NCBI GenBank assembly: GCA_026225945.1
Contig: JAMJFZ010001258.1
Coordinates: forward strand, 4,633,501-4,697,500
Length of the DNA stretch: 64,000 bases
Direction of reading: 5' to 3'
Origin: Cricetomys ansorgei
Lineage: Eukaryota; Chordata; Mammalia; Rodentia; Nesomyidae
Positions 12,305-25,192 of this stretch are shown one piece after another (the stretch's first letter is position 1; every line of letters starts with the position of its first letter). The position numbers and the translations under genes are program-made. The notes beneath the pieces are model-generated. The model searched no databases and was not told the origin of the DNA. It saw nothing but the letters and a program-made list of their open reading frames with translations.

Positions 12305-12342
<38 letters not shown>

Positions 12343-12523
12343 GGTGCGCGTGCACGTAAACACCGAAGTGCAGTTGCCCACAGAGCTCAGAAGAGGCCGT
12401 CTGGTCCTCTGGAGCTGCCGTTACGGGCAGTTGTGAGCTGTCCAACACGGGTGCTGGGAATTGAACTCAGACCCCTGCAAGAGCAGTGTGCACTCTTAAT
12501 CCCTGAGCCACCTCTCTGGCCCC
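12305..12523 (-). repeat. B3/B2-class SINE with (GT)n tail
   Basis: GT run at 12305-12341, then sequence ending CTGAGCCACCTCTCTGGCCC, the complement of the tRNA-like head of these SINEs. Located in the Casp7 intron between coding exons 3 and 4. Confidence 0.75.
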
Positions 12524-12935
12524 AAGAAGTCAACTAAAAGGAAAACGGAAAGACTGCATAGAATCTTTCTTTTTCAGATATGTAGTTAAGAAAAGCGGGA
12601 GCCTCTGCTGTCTGTAGGTCCCCGCCTACTGAACAGGTAGGATTCTGCGTTCAGACACTTGCCCCAGGTGTGAGAGTACCCCAAAGGCAGGTGTCTTCAA
12701 GCATGCCCAACCATGACAGCATGTGCCGCAGGTCTGCTATGAACTCAGGCTCAAGACAAAGTGGGAAACCTACCTAAGGTAATACGATTCTTCTAGGGTT
12801 GATTTTGTAACTCTACAGTCTCTGTCTCTCCAAATCCATCCACACAAACACAATGTGCACAGCTACAGCATGAGAGTCCAGACCGTGTTCTTCTGGGCAC
12901 GGGGGGCAGGACGTATGCGGACAGCTCGCGCTCAC

Positions 12936-13064
12936 CTTGTCTGAGCAGATCTTGCATCTTTGCACAGGAGCAGTCATTGTAGACAGTCACCTCAAAACCC
13001 AGGCTTCGGAAGCACTTGAAGAGGGCCTCTGCATCTTTGTCTGTTCCGTTTCGGACGTCCATAC
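12936..13064 (-). CDS. Casp7: Casp7 coding exon 3 (large subunit)
   Basis: Encodes Gly82 to Gln124 and the first base of codon 125: [19 protein letters not shown] through [14 protein letters not shown]. The Arg in VRNG is a conserved caspase S1-pocket residue. Acceptor cccacag/GTATG, donor CAAG/gtgagc. The 491-bp intron to exon 2 contains no recognisable repeat. Confidence 0.97.
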
Positions 13065-13555
13065 CTGTGGGGGTAAAGCAAGGGGAGGGTGCTGAGGGCA
13101 GGTTCCGGTCAGACCAGGCGCTGAGTGACACTCCAGCCTCAACGCTGGAAGCAGACAAACACCGTCCGCTGTCACAGCTTAAATACACCAGTGAGATGAG
13201 AGGCAAACTCAAAACGGGCTCAGCTTCCACACCAGGTGAGCTTCCTCATGGGAACTCAGACCATACAGGTCTTGTGACGGCCAGTACACTGGCTGTCAGT
13301 GTCATGTGATCTAGAGTCACCTGAGAAAACAGGCCATTTTATCACAGCAATAAGAAAAGTGACCAAGTCAGGCCCCTTGTTCTTAGCAGGCTCTTAGTAC
13401 ATGGCAGAGCCTTAGACTAAAAACTCTCTGCACCCCCTCTTCTCCTGGACGTACCGCCCACAGGGGCGCCGGCAAAGCTGCTCCCTGAGGAATGTCAGTA
13501 CAATGCGGAGAAAGTGGGAGCATCAGGAGACGCTGGTCCAGGCCCCAGCACCTAC

Positions 13556-13692
13556 CTGTGGATTTGTCGAAGTTCTTGTTGTTTATGATGATGCATTTGC
13601 CCATCTTCTCGAAATCCATGCTGTACAGGTATGAGGGCACTCGGTCCCGGTTGGTCTTGACGGGGCAGTTAGAGGCATTTTTCTTCTTTTTC
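13556..13692 (-). CDS. Casp7: Casp7 coding exon 2 (lysine exosite, start of large subunit)
   Basis: Encodes the end of Arg36 to Thr81. It opens with four lysines (37-40), which correspond to the exosite that human caspase-7 uses to recruit PARP1 and other substrates, and continues to [16 protein letters not shown], the first strand of the p20 caspase fold. Acceptor ccccag/GAAAAAG, donor ACAG/gtaggt. The split codons at both ends restore the reading frame (CG/G and G/GT). Confidence 0.97.
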
Positions 13693-14429
13693 CTGGGGTT
13701 ACAGAAAGTCAGTCAGAGGCTGTGGGAGCAGTCTGGGCAGCTGTGTGCTCAGGGATTCCATGGGAGACCCAAGGTGGGCTGACGGCTCTAACTGTCACGT
13801 TTAAATGGAATAAGGCTCCAGGGTAAGTTTCAATAGACGTCAGAAAATGCAAATCACATCGCAACACGCTGGCAGGGCACACTTCCCAGAGTGGCCACAC
13901 TGTGAGAGAGGTGGACGGCTCGGCATCTGCGTGGACTGGCGGGGCTGGTGGGGATCTAGAGGGGTGTCCGTTGTCTAAGGCTGGCAGAACACACAAAGCC
14001 GAACTCACACAACCCCGTGGCAGAACGACCGCCTGGGTCGGCAAAGGTTTACTAAAAGGCAGGGCCGAACTGTTCATCATGCCCTGGACAGGAAATATCC
14101 CACAGTCCTGTTTTCTCCAAGTGGCTGAACTGAGGAGTATTCATGTACCGGAGTAAAACAGGGACCGCGTGAACCAGGACAGCATGAAACAAACGAACAT
14201 CACAAACAGAACAAGAGCCAATACACGTGACAGGGACACACAAACTCAAGCACCTCATCCTGAGTCTGCAGCGCTTCAGACACCAGAGACACATGCTCGC
14301 AGGCATGCCAACCCTACGTCTTTCTTAAGAAATACGGTGCGTGTGTGTGGTGTATATGTGTGCACGTGTGTTCGATCGCGTGTTCACGTATGTGTGCCTA
14401 CGGATGCCGCCAACGTCGGTGTCTTCCTC

Positions 14430-14670
14430 TGCTGCCTTCTGCATCTGTTTTCAGGACAGGGTCTTTCTATGAACGTGGACGTCGCTGTTTCAGCTAGACG
14501 GCCGGCCAGTGCGCCCCCTGGAAACCTGTCTCCACCCAACCGGGGCTTGGGTTACAGGCTCCTGCTGCCATGCCTGACTTTCATGCGGGTGCTGGGATCA
14601 GAACTCAGGCCCTCGGGCCCTTGTGCTGGCACAGCCAGCTCCTTACCCACTGAGACATCTCTCCTGACCC
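14430..14670 (-). repeat. B4-class SINE
   Basis: TTTTCAGGACAGGGTCTTTC, GGGGCTTGGGTTACAGGCTC, GTGCTGGGATCAGAACTCAG and CCCACTGAGACATCTCTCC. Confidence 0.75.
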
Positions 14671-14679
14671 TGTATTTTT

Positions 14680-17390
14680 TCTTTGTATGGTGTGGTGACG
14701 GTGACAGACATATGTCAGCAAACATTCACACGTGTACACACCCGTGCGGACGATTAACGGCGCTTATACTAATGGGGGGGGGGAGAAACAGCGTTTGAAA
14801 ACAAGAACATTCAGTGTTCCCCCTCCCCCAAACGACTACGGTTCTGTCGGGCAGAAACTGGCGCACTGACACTGTGGGGAGAGCACCGACCTCGTGGGGC
14901 GGGCTGAGGATCAAATGGGGCCTGAGAGGAGGAGGAGGAAGGCGACCTAACGGGACTGTAGGGATGCAGTCTCGCTGGTCTCCCCTCGGAAGCAGCTTCA
15001 AAGGGACAAGGCTGTTATCTGACAGTGGCCCAGTGCCCACACTGAGGATGACGCGCGCTACCTAATGTGCTGAGCCAGCATTTCTTACACAGCCCTCCCC
15101 AAGGGCAGGAGAGGCCAGGTGTCGGTGAAAACCCAGTGGTACTTGGTAAGTGACTTCGAGGCCAGTATCCTGGAGTTTCCCGGACCTGTCTCCATGGCTG
15201 TTTCCCAGCACCTCCGAAAAGATGTGGCCTCTCCACTGCTCCCGTGGTCCAGATTACAGAGGAGTTCAGAATGTCCGACTGCTGATTCCTTCCTGCTCTC
15301 TACTTGACCCCGACTTCAGTCTCCGTTTTCACAAGGTCACGTTTCTTCCGTGGTCCTGTTTCATTTTTAAAAGAACGCCACCCAGAAGCTGACCTTGCCT
15401 CCTCTTTTGGCTGTGCATGCCTGTTTTGCTCCATCCTATCCGTAGACAACAGGGCCACACAGCACTGGGTTTGGGGTGTGCAGAGAGACACAGGGCTCCA
15501 GACAGCGAGTCACCGCCCTTTGCAGAGTGCCAACTTCCCTTCTTATGCGATGGAGCTAAGTCACACCTAACAGGTGCAGCCCACTGATGGTCAGGGTCTC
15601 CGAGGAACAGGACACCAGTGATGACATGTTAAAAGAGGCTCTATTAGACTGGCTGACACAACATGGCTGGAGTAAGCCAACAATGGCTGTTTCACACCAC
15701 AGACGCAGAGACCTTAGTAGTCACTCAGTGCACAAGCCTGGATGCCCAGCAGTCTCCAGCTGCTGCCAGGGATCTGTAGTATTCCTAGAGATCCACGGTC
15801 CCCACTGGGATCCTGAAAACACTGGTTCCAATACCTGCAAAGGAATCAGCAGCAGCAAAGTAACTCCAAGATGAGAGGGAAGGACGAAGGGGCAGTAGAT
15901 GAATAATCCTCCTGCCTCTGCACCCTTTCATCTGGGACCACATACTGCTGCTGCTCAGACCTGAGGTGGGGCTCCCCATTCGAGGCAAACGAGACAGCCA
16001 CTCACAGGCTCCAGGACCAGAGGACTCAGTTGTGGCAAGCTGACATTTAAAACCACTCACCCACCACTATTGGAGGAGAGGCAAGGCGTGGCCTGAGTCT
16101 TCCCGTGGAGTTTTCCTCTGACTGTCAGCCAAGTGAGGCTCTGTATGTTCAAGGACATGCCAGGAGCAGGCGTGGAATTTATTTTCTCACTGCCACCTTG
16201 TCACTGGTCCTATGGATGGTGTCGTCTGTGTGTATTCAAGCACAGACGCACAGTCCTACCGCCCCAGGAACTCTGTTGTTCAGATGTGTGGGAGGCGGGT
16301 AGGGGTACCACGCACATTTTACAGGTATCGGTAACAACAACTAACATCTGTCATAGCCTACGGGGCTTGCTAAAACTCACAGCTGCTCCTCCTCACTTGA
16401 TACAACTCACAGAGGTGGGTAGATGCCACATGATCCCATTTAAAGGCGAATGCCGGAGGCTGGGGAGGTTGATTGGCTGGCTTGGGGAGGCCTCAGCACA
16501 CAGGCACACAGGATCCTCTCCCAAGTGTGTGGCTCTCAGACTTGCTACTCACTGGACAATGCTGACCCTCAGGTGGAAACAACCACAGGCTTTCTAGAAA
16601 GAGCCAACTGCAACAGGCTCCGTGTCCTCAGAGGTCACCCACAGTTCTAGCTAGCACAGCTGACAAGTGGTGTGCAGGTGACCCTCAGAGAGAGTCCACT
16701 TATTCTAGCTCCCAGGTTCCACAGCTGGGTCAGCAGCTGGCTTGGGGAAAATGGAGGCCCGGGAAAAGCCTTTTCAGAGGTTTGATTTCCTCGGTGATAA
16801 ACACAGCCCTCTTATCAGCTGGGGTCTAACAGGGCATGGTGGTGAAAGTGCACTGAAGTCAAATACAAGCAGACACAGCCTACCTCTCCTTGTTAGACCC
16901 TGCCACCTATGGGCCAGGAGCTGCACAGGATCAGTGCACATCCCCATTCAGATCCCGATGGGATAGGATCTCCAGGAACCAGCCTCCTGCGATGTGCCAC
17001 ACCGCCTCTGATACTGAAGTCCAGGACAGGAGGGCGTACTCATCTCTCAACTTGCTTTTAGGGAAGCTGAGCATAACCCGTGACCTTTCTTAAACCAAGC
17101 CCCTGATTCAGTTAACCCCTCAAGAAAGGCAGCTCTGACATTGGCTTTATTTAGCATTCTCTGTGACCCCTTGGAAAAGACCAGAGTGGGAAGAAAATGA
17201 AATAAAGCTTAAGGCAGAGTAGAAATCTTAGCACATCAACCTCATTTTAGGGCACAGTTCCTGCACCCTATAGCTAACCGATGGCCATCCAAGGACTGCG
17301 AGGCCAGCAGGAAGCCCTGCGGGCTGGAGGACACACTTTATTCCAGACAGCCGGTGAAGAGGCACAGTTCTATCGTCTGTGGTGAGGATC
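14680..17390. other. Casp7 intron, no feature recognised
   Basis: Mostly unique-looking sequence with short G and CA runs. No exon-like segment with caspase similarity and no clear SINE. Confidence 0.55.
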
Positions 17391-17394
17391 TCTA

Positions 17395-17595
17395 TGATGA
17401 GGGCTAGCAAGGCAGCTAGCAGATAAAAGGTGACCTGAGTTTGCTCCCGGGGACTCACATGGTAGAAGGAGAGAAGTGTCCTAGCAAGTTGTCCTCTGAC
17501 CTCTACATACAAGCTATAGCACGTGCATGTATGTGTGCCCCTTCCCAACCCTGTGCATGTCACATGAGCACGCACACACTAAATGTGATTTTAAA
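17395..17595 (+). repeat. B3-class SINE
   Basis: Diverged head, then GGGGACTCACATGGTAGAAG, GTTGTCCTCTGACCTCTACA and a CA-rich tail. Confidence 0.65.
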
Positions 17596-18013
17596 ATCCC
17601 AACAACTTCTAAGGTGACAGCCATGTCAGACATGCTGTGGATCTTACATTCTAGCTGCCATTAATTCACCCTCAGTAATGTTCAAAACAAAACCAGCACC
17701 ATATATATGTCTATATGCACTGGGGAAAATGTTACATGGGAAACCAAAGACCTCTGCTTCCGTAGAATAGAGTCTGGAACATTACCTCATCATTTAAAGA
17801 CTAGTTATTACTTCATTTGGTAACAAAGGAGTAAGACGGGGAATAACAACGCACATACCGTAAGACATAACCCACGGCTACAGAAAGTCCCCAAAACTGA
17901 ACTGCAAGTGATGTAGTTCCTGTCCCTGGTGAATATCTCAGGTATATAGGGACAATTTTCCTTCCCAAACCTGCCCCTAAGTTAAACTCTAAAATTTAAA
18001 ATTACAGTGATTT

Positions 18014-18160
18014 AGTGTGTGTGTGTGTTGTGCGTGTATGTGTGCACGCACTAAAGGACGACCTTTAGGAATTGGCTCTCCACCTCCACTGTGTCCTCGA
18101 GGACCGAATCCAGGTGTCGGCTCAGCGGAACGCAGCTTTAACCACGGATCCCTCATCGGC
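18014..18160 (-). repeat. B3-class SINE fragment
   Basis: TG-rich tail, GGAATTGGCTCTCCACCTCC and CGAATCCAGGTGTCGG match the complement of a B3 body. Confidence 0.55.
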
Positions 18161-18464
18161 TTGCACTGTTATTTTTCAAAATGAACCTAAATCTCTTCCT
18201 CTTGCTGATTTGGGTCAGTCAATATCAGCGGCTCCTTGAAACCCAAATAGCTTTCTGCTAAAGCCAGGCCTGCGCAGACCCCAGATGTACACCGAGAGTG
18301 ATTATCCCCTCAGTCCATTAAACACACCTTTCTAAGAAGAGCCGGCTCCAGCCGAGCCATGGAATCGGCTTACAGCACGGAACAGGGAAACCAAGAAAAG
18401 GAGCAAGCGACTGTTGAGACGGCGTCACGAATGAACCAGGAAGAGAAAGGGGGGAAGGACACCG

Positions 18465-18744
18465 AGGGGTCACGGCACACGGTGACAGCTGCCTAGGGGT
18501 CACGGCTGCCGAGGGGTCATGGCACACAGTGATGGCTGCCCAGGGTCACGACTTTCCAGAGGTCACCACACACAGTGACGGCTGCCGAGGGGTCATGGCA
18601 CACAGTGATGGCTGCCCAGGGGTCATGGCACACGGTGACGGCTGCCCAGAGTCACGGCTGCCCAGAGGTCACCACACACAGTGACGGCTGCCCAGGGGTC
18701 ACGGCTGCCGAGGGGTCACGGCACACCGTGATGGCTGTGTGAGC
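18465..18744. repeat. Composite minisatellite, 30-bp and 16/17-bp units
   Basis: Full units are about 30 bp (AGGGGTCATGGCACACAGTG then ATGGCTGCCC). Short units of 16-17 bp keep AGGGGTCACGGCTGCC but lack the 13-base GCACACAGTGATG part. Roughly seven long and four short units are interspersed. It lies in the large Casp7 intron. Confidence 0.9.
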
Positions 18745-19094
18745 GAGTCCGAGAGAGTCACCTGCCGTCCACAGCTCTGGAGTTTGGGGCACCCTCTTCT
18801 CTGAGCTTCTCTCCCTTTCACACCTACTCTCCTCAGAAACTGTGGGAACAGCTGCCATACAGGTACAAATGAATTGTTCGGCCGTCTCCCTGACCATTTA
18901 GTGACGGTCACGGGGCCAGCCTCACGAGTGGTTAAAAAAGGACTTTTCAGCGACCATGTTTCAATGTGTGGCAAGAGCACGGGCCGACAGAGAGGGCAGG
19001 GCAGGAGGAAAGGTGAGGGAAGGGGAGACGATGGGAGCTCAGCGGTGACATACAGCTCAGATTCTGCAGCCGCAGCACTCCCAAGGTAACGAAT

Positions 19095-19295
19095 CTGGGG
19101 GCTGTAGAGCCGTGGTTCAGAGCCCTCCATGTTCTAGAGACCCCGACTTTGGTTCCCAGCACCCAAGCCAGGTGGTGTGACCTCTGTTTCAGGGAATCAC
19201 ATGGCCTCTTCTGGACTGTATAGGCGCTAGCACACATGTCTGATCACGTGTACACACACACGCACACACACAAATAAAAACAAAAAGAAAATTTA
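19095..19295 (+). repeat. B3-class SINE
   Basis: GGGGCTGTAGAGCCGTGGTT head, GGTTCCCAGCACCCAAG, CTCTTCTGGACT, then a CA-rich and A-rich tail. Confidence 0.7.
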
Positions 19296-19935
19296 AAAAG
19301 ACAAATCAGGCCTCAACCTGTAGAGTGAAATTCCATCCTGGGTTCTCCAAAGGCCCCGGGCTTCCCTCTCTGGCCTCTGATTGTGCTCAGGGCTCTCACA
19401 CACTCAGGCATGCAGTGATGGCTCACGAGGCTCTCAGAGCACAGCAAGGCCCATGAGAGCCGGTCTGGGCTCACGCCTCGTCCAGTTGCCCACCAGCCCC
19501 TGCACGTCGAGCCTGACATCCGGCTCCGGGCTTGTGCAGGCCCCTGAAGGCCAAGGCACGCAGTCTTCCAGTCTGATCTGCCTCCTCCTCACTGGCTCTA
19601 GGTTCCAGACTAGGGCTACTCTCTTCTTCCAAGTGCTGAGAGAGACATCAGCGTCCTGGCCACCACCATGAACATGCCCGTGCCGCGGCCCTCCTCACTC
19701 TTTCTCCCAACCACGACTTGTCAGCTCGTCCCACCACAGGCCCTTGCCGTACCCTTCCTTCTGCCTAGCATTTCACGGCACCACGGGTCACAGTCACCTT
19801 CCTCCATGTCGCTAGGGCCTCCACCCCCTCTCCTACCCCCGTTCTGGGTCTTGTCTCGGATCTAATGTGTTCATCACACATCACCTGTCCTCAGTTACAG
19901 AGTCACCATCTGTCCCTCGAGAGGGCAAACACACT

Positions 19936-19962
19936 TTCTCTCTCTCTCTCTCTCTCCCTCTC
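19936..19962. repeat. (CT)n microsatellite
   Basis: CT run of about 12 units in the large Casp7 intron. Confidence 0.9.
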
Positions 19963-20461
19963 TGGATTCTTAGCTTCCATGTGTCCCTAGGCTGGTCCTG
20001 AGCTCCTGGGCTCATCACAGCACCTGGGTGAAGGCTAATTGCCTTGGGTCTCCAGCTTGACTGGGCAAGCGCCCTGTTCACCTGTGGGCCAGCGGGGCAC
20101 TTGAGGTGAGCCGAGGGAGGGGCACTGCAGCCTCCCTCCCCAAGGTCACATGTCAGAGGGGAGCTGACTTAGGAGATGGGAATGTTTCAGAAGTTCTGGT
20201 GGGCCAGGGGAGTTCTTTGGTTCGGTTTCTTTTTTTGGGGGGGGGTGTCTTTTCTCTGTGTTTGGAATCTCAAACCACTTGGAAAAGGTCTTCAGACTGA
20301 ATCCTGAGGTGGTTTGGGGGGCTTCTCCCATTTCCAATTCTGAACCTTCAGGGCATGAGATCATTAAGAGCAGCCTGGCAGGCAGAGATGTCTTCACTTT
20401 GCACCTTGCTGCAGGCAACCAGCGTCAGGCACGTGTCCATTGGCTGGCTTACCCTCGAAGG

Positions 20462-20699
20462 GGGAGCTTCTTAAAAATTATCTTTTTTATGTGTACGGGT
20501 GTTTTGCCGTCATGTGTGTTTGTGCAGCACATGTGTGGAGCGCTATGGAGACCACAGAGGGCACTGGATTCCCTGGTGTTATATGTCTGTATGTCTATAA
20601 CTGGAGTTATGTGAGCTGCCAGGTGGACACGGAGAACGGAACCGGGTCCTCTGGAAGAGCAGCCAGTGCTCTTACCTGCTGAGCCATCTCTCCAGCCCC
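20462..20699 (-). repeat. B3/B2-class SINE
   Basis: Ends CTTACCTGCTGAGCCATCTC TCCAGCCCC, the complement of the SINE head, with GGGTCCTCTGGAAGAGCAGC before it. Confidence 0.88.
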
Positions 20700-22074
20700 A
20701 AAGGGAGGATCTTAAATCACAATCACACCTTCGGCAAAGGATGAGGAGGCTCCCACATGGACCGGCGCCAGCAAAAGCTTAGCGCCTGGATTGAAACGGA
20801 GGCACAGAACAATGAGAGCAGCATGCTCCCTTGAGAGAATACGAGGACAGTAAGATGTTTTTAGATTGGTTTGTTTGTATCCGCACAAGAAGATTCTTGA
20901 AGCCGGTGCTACAGACAGACCTAGAGACTCTGGGGTTAGACCGAACCCCCGCCCTACCGCAGAGGTGGGTGATCATGGGCCCAAGGGGCTTCACTTCGCT
21001 CTGCTCAGTCTTTCCCTTTGTAAAGAGGACAAAAACAGCATCTAACGCAGAGCTCGCAGACAAGTTAATATTCACAAGGCACAAAAGTGTAGGATGTGGT
21101 TACAGGCAAATAAATGTCACGATCATTTTTAATGTTATTGTGGTTTATCATGAAGTGTCCAGTTGTGTTGCGGCTTCAAGACAAGACAGAGAGGACACTG
21201 TCTCCCTCTTCCCGGTGGCCATCCACCATCACATGGGACAGAGCACTGGCATGCCGCTCTGTACGGTCACCTCTCTCCATGGCCTCTGCCTTCCTTTCAT
21301 CCCCTGGCGTCAAGGCCTCCTGGGAGGTGCCTCTCAGCAGCCACATGGGTGGAATTCACAAGTGAGCTCCCCCAGCACTGACAATTAAACTGAGCGTTAG
21401 GTCTCTTTAGTATCACTGTCCAGAGTCCTGGGACACACCACTGCTGGTCCTCTCGGTCCGCCAGGTCTTTAATACACCCTCTGGATTCCCCTTCATGTGA
21501 GTAAAACTCTCCCTTGGGCTCAGTCAGAGGTGCTCTCTGTGCCCAGTCCTAGCAGCTACATCCTGGATACCAGCAGCTAGAGTCAAACAGCTCACCGAAC
21601 ACACAGCCATTTCTGGACAGAACAGGCTCTCGGGACTTCTGGAGAACACTGATTGATTAGCTCCCTGGAGAAGGCGGCAAGTCCCCAGCAGGGTCAGGGA
21701 AGGAATAAGAAGCTTTGAGAGACCCAGCTTAGGGACCTCCTCAGCTGCCCATCAGCCCTAGAGAGAGGGCTTTCTGAGCACGGCTCGACTCATCCTAGGT
21801 TCTTAGAGCTTTTCTGCACAGGGAGCTAGAACTCGAGGTGGCAGTCGCACAGACCCCATCGAGGGCAGGGCACATCCCAAAGCCCAACCCAGGAACAGGA
21901 AGGAGTCTTTCACCGAAGCTGACAGAAGGTACAAGCAGCGCAGGAACAGCTCAAGCTACTTCTCGTTATGAGCAGACACATGAATACCGCTATAGTCTCA
22001 GGCTTCAGTCACTCAGCAGCCATTGCCCCAGGAAGTCTGGGAGACAAGGAAAGGTAGAGCATAGAACTGGCCAT

Positions 22075-22377
22075 GGATTTCTTTTGCACAGGTATGTGGA
22101 AGGGTGTGCGTGTGCTGGCTGGCTCATCATGCACGCACATATGCAAGCTACAGGTCCATGTCTGGTGTCTCCCCCCATCTCACTCCACCTTATTATTTAT
22201 GAATGAGACCAGGAGCTTGCCCCTTCAGGGAGCCCTGTGATATCTGCTCAGCCCCCAGTGCTGCGGTTACCAGCACAGGCCAATGTCCCCGGACTTTACA
22301 CAGGTGCTGAGACCCGCGTTCAGGTCCTCAGGCTTCAGCGGCAGACAATTTACCTACTCAGCCATCTCCCCAGGCCC
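22075..22377 (-). repeat. B4-class SINE
   Basis: GCTACAGGTCCATGTCTGGT, AGTGCTGCGGTTACCAGCAC and TACTCAGCCATCTCCCCAGG. Confidence 0.75.
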
Positions 22378-22966
22378 CTCAGAGAATTTTCTAAGCAGGC
22401 TTTCATCACTTCCCATTCCACGCCCTGCCCAGCCCCCACCCCAGCACCTCTTCCTCTCCCGAGATCAAGTCTCTGCTGATAAACCCAATCCTTTATCTTG
22501 GTCCTTTTTACACGCAGAAGACTTTCCCCCAGGAAACACAGAATTCTTGTTTTGGAAGCTGCCACATTTAAGTAAAAGATCCAGGCTAAGCCAGACTGGC
22601 GGTAAGTTTTAAATCCTCTTAAAAGCTTGAGTGTTCCACAATTGGCTGCAGATTAAAACAAAAAAAAATCTGGCCACTAAATCGCTGCACTCAGGGCCAG
22701 ATGAGCAGGATCAGAGCACAGCAAAGGGTGGCATCCTGGAGTGGCCTACAGAGTGTGCTGAGATCCAGGGAAGGGCAGATCACACTGTGTGTGGGATGTG
22801 TGTGTGTGTGTGGGGGGGCTACGGAGCTGCCTAAGCATCCTTCCCGATTCTTGGTGCTGGGCTTCCCCACTGACATAGCCAAGTGCCACTTTCTTCGTAT
22901 CCCAGATAGCCACAGGACTCTTCCAGGAACACAGATAACACCAGCATTGATTACTAGGAAGGAACT

Positions 22967-23015
22967 GGATTATCTGGGCTTCTCAAGCAGATCGGATTAT
23001 CTGGGCTTCTCAAGG
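22967..23015. repeat. 27-bp tandem duplication
   Basis: GGATTATCTGGGCTTCTCAA occurs at 22967 and 22994, about 1.8 copies. Confidence 0.85.
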
Positions 23016-23082
23016 AGAAAGCCATTTCTTGCAGCCTCAGGTTTCAGTGTGAGGCCAACTCAGTCATTTTCACAAATTAAAA

Positions 23083-23196
23083 AGGAGGAGGAGGAGGAGG
23101 AGGAGGAGGAGGAGGAGGAGGAGGAGGAGGAGGAGGAGGAGGAGGACGAGGAGGACGAGGAGGACGAGAGGAGGAGGACGAGGAGGAGGAGGAGGT
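23083..23196. repeat. (GGA)n purine tract
   Basis: About 110 bp of GGA with a few GAC interruptions. All-purine over its first 60 bases, so capable of triplex formation. Confidence 0.95.
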
Positions 23197-23199
23197 GGC

Positions 23200-25034
23200 A
23201 GCAGCTTAAACTCTGCAGGTTGTTTCTATAAAAGGGGCTGTTGGAAGAAGCTCCAGCAACTGTTACCAGACAACATTATGGGATCCAAAAAATATTCTGT
23301 CTACTTGACTAGGAGGCGAGAAACCTCCGAGAGCACGGCGGACTTTACGATCCACTCTGAGTGCCAGTACAATTTTCCCCATCACTGGAGTAGATAAATA
23401 CAGGTTTTATCCTCTTACAGATCCCCTGAGCTGCTCAAAATGTGAATTATGCCTTTCTACATTTGGAAGGGAATATAAGCACACAAACCCACGCCTATTT
23501 ATTTTCTAAAGTGCTTCCCTGAATAGGATTCCCAGCAGCCCTGTCCTGCAGACATTCCTCAACACGCAGCCCCCTGGTGCTGTTGCTGTTAGAAGCAGGG
23601 CTCTGGCTTCTGTAGCTGCTTTGTCTAAATATTTTGGGGATGATTCATTCACGGTTTGAACATTCCAACAGGGGGCATCCCCACAGTCTTTTCCACACCA
23701 CAGTAAAGGCAGGCCAGGGTGCCGGAAGGGGATAGCACAGAGGTACCTGGTATGCCCGTCGGGAAGCAGTCCCCTCTGCAGCAGGACCAGGCTTCCCCCG
23801 GAGACCACTGGGAGTGAGTTGCCTTCTTCTCGGTAGTAGTAAAGACTCAACATGCTCGGAGCTCAGCCGGCGACAGGAGGCCAGCACAGGCCGCAGCCCT
23901 GAAGGCCCGGGACTGAGTCAGCAGCGAGCTGGCCCCTGGAGCTTTCTGTAGGCCATTCACACTGGGGCTGGGGAGGTCACACTGGCCTCTGGCTTCCCTG
24001 CTGACAGGCAGAAATGGCCAGCCTCCACACTGAGGCCCCCACCTCAGTGTCAGCTTCCTAAGGACAGAGTGGTGAGCGCTGGATGCAAAAAGGGAAGGAA
24101 GAGGTTTGTGCTGGGGACCCAGGCTTCCACAGCGCAGCCAGAAAGACCGTCTTCAAGAATGAAAAATGAGCCACAGGTGGATGGCTTAACCAAAGGCCAC
24201 GTATCGACAGAATAAAGCATGACACAGCTATGTGAAGAGGCCGAGTGTGCCCGTCAAAGCGTGTTCACACATGAGTGAACAACCTGTCCACGCCGCTGCC
24301 CAGTCTACAACAGGCTGTGAATACACAATCTGTAAAACTATACAGGTTTGCAAATGAGCAAGAACGGGAAGAGAGCTCCTGGGAATCCAACTGCAGGCTC
24401 ACGAGGCTGACTTTTCCTTCCAAAGGTAGTCAGGCTAGGGTTAGAATTCACAGACACTACTGCGGTTTTCAAAGTCCCTTCCTTTTCAGAGGAGGCGGGA
24501 TGCCAGGGCTCCTGCGTGAAGGAACAATCCACAGGCCCTCATGCTTCCTGGTCTCAGCCTTCCAAACGCAACTGGGAAAGGCCAGACATCGAAGGACCTA
24601 AAGGCGCAGGATGCAAACTGCTTGGAGCTCCTTCAGGTCCCCACTGGGGGTTGCAGGCACTGAAAAGGGAAGCTGGCGAGGGGTGGTGACCACACTGTCC
24701 CCGTGGCCACCTGCCATCCTTAGCTGTGAACAAGACAACCAGCTCTTTATGGATTTCTCTCACTTTGCAAAACACAGATGCAGGGTGGCAAAGTGTATGT
24801 CCGAGAGTTAAAAGAGCACAAACCTCCACGTGTCTCTTTCTTTCCTTTCTCTTGACCAAAAAAGGATGGGAGTCAGACCACTGAAAATAAACATTATCAG
24901 AAGACTTAAAGAAAAGTCCTTCAGGGGAGAAAACAAACACGCAGAACTCCCTGTAAGTAGCACAGCCAGATAGGAGTGGAAGACACAGTAAGGTGTGAGT
25001 ATGATTGAGGACCCAGGATTCCCCGATCCTCTCA
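23200..25034. other. Casp7 intron, no feature recognised
   Basis: No recognisable coding or repeat family. Confidence 0.5.
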
Positions 25035-25192
25035 CACGTTGGGGGTGGTTACGTACTTGCCATGGTATGCCTGTGGAGGTCAGAGAACAACTGAAGAGTC
25101 AGCTCTCTCCTTCAACCATGCGGAGTTCTGGGGATCCGGTCTTCAGGCTCGGCGGGGAATCCCTGTATCTGCACTAGCTCTCCAGCCCTGAC
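25035..25192 (-). repeat. B3-class SINE
   Basis: CTGTGGAGGTCAGAGAACAA and a CTAGCTCTCCAGCCC end. Confidence 0.7.

Noticed and set aside
22701..23231. Frame ending in a long poly-Glu run
   Set aside because: The poly-Glu is the GGA microsatellite. The upstream part has no family resemblance.
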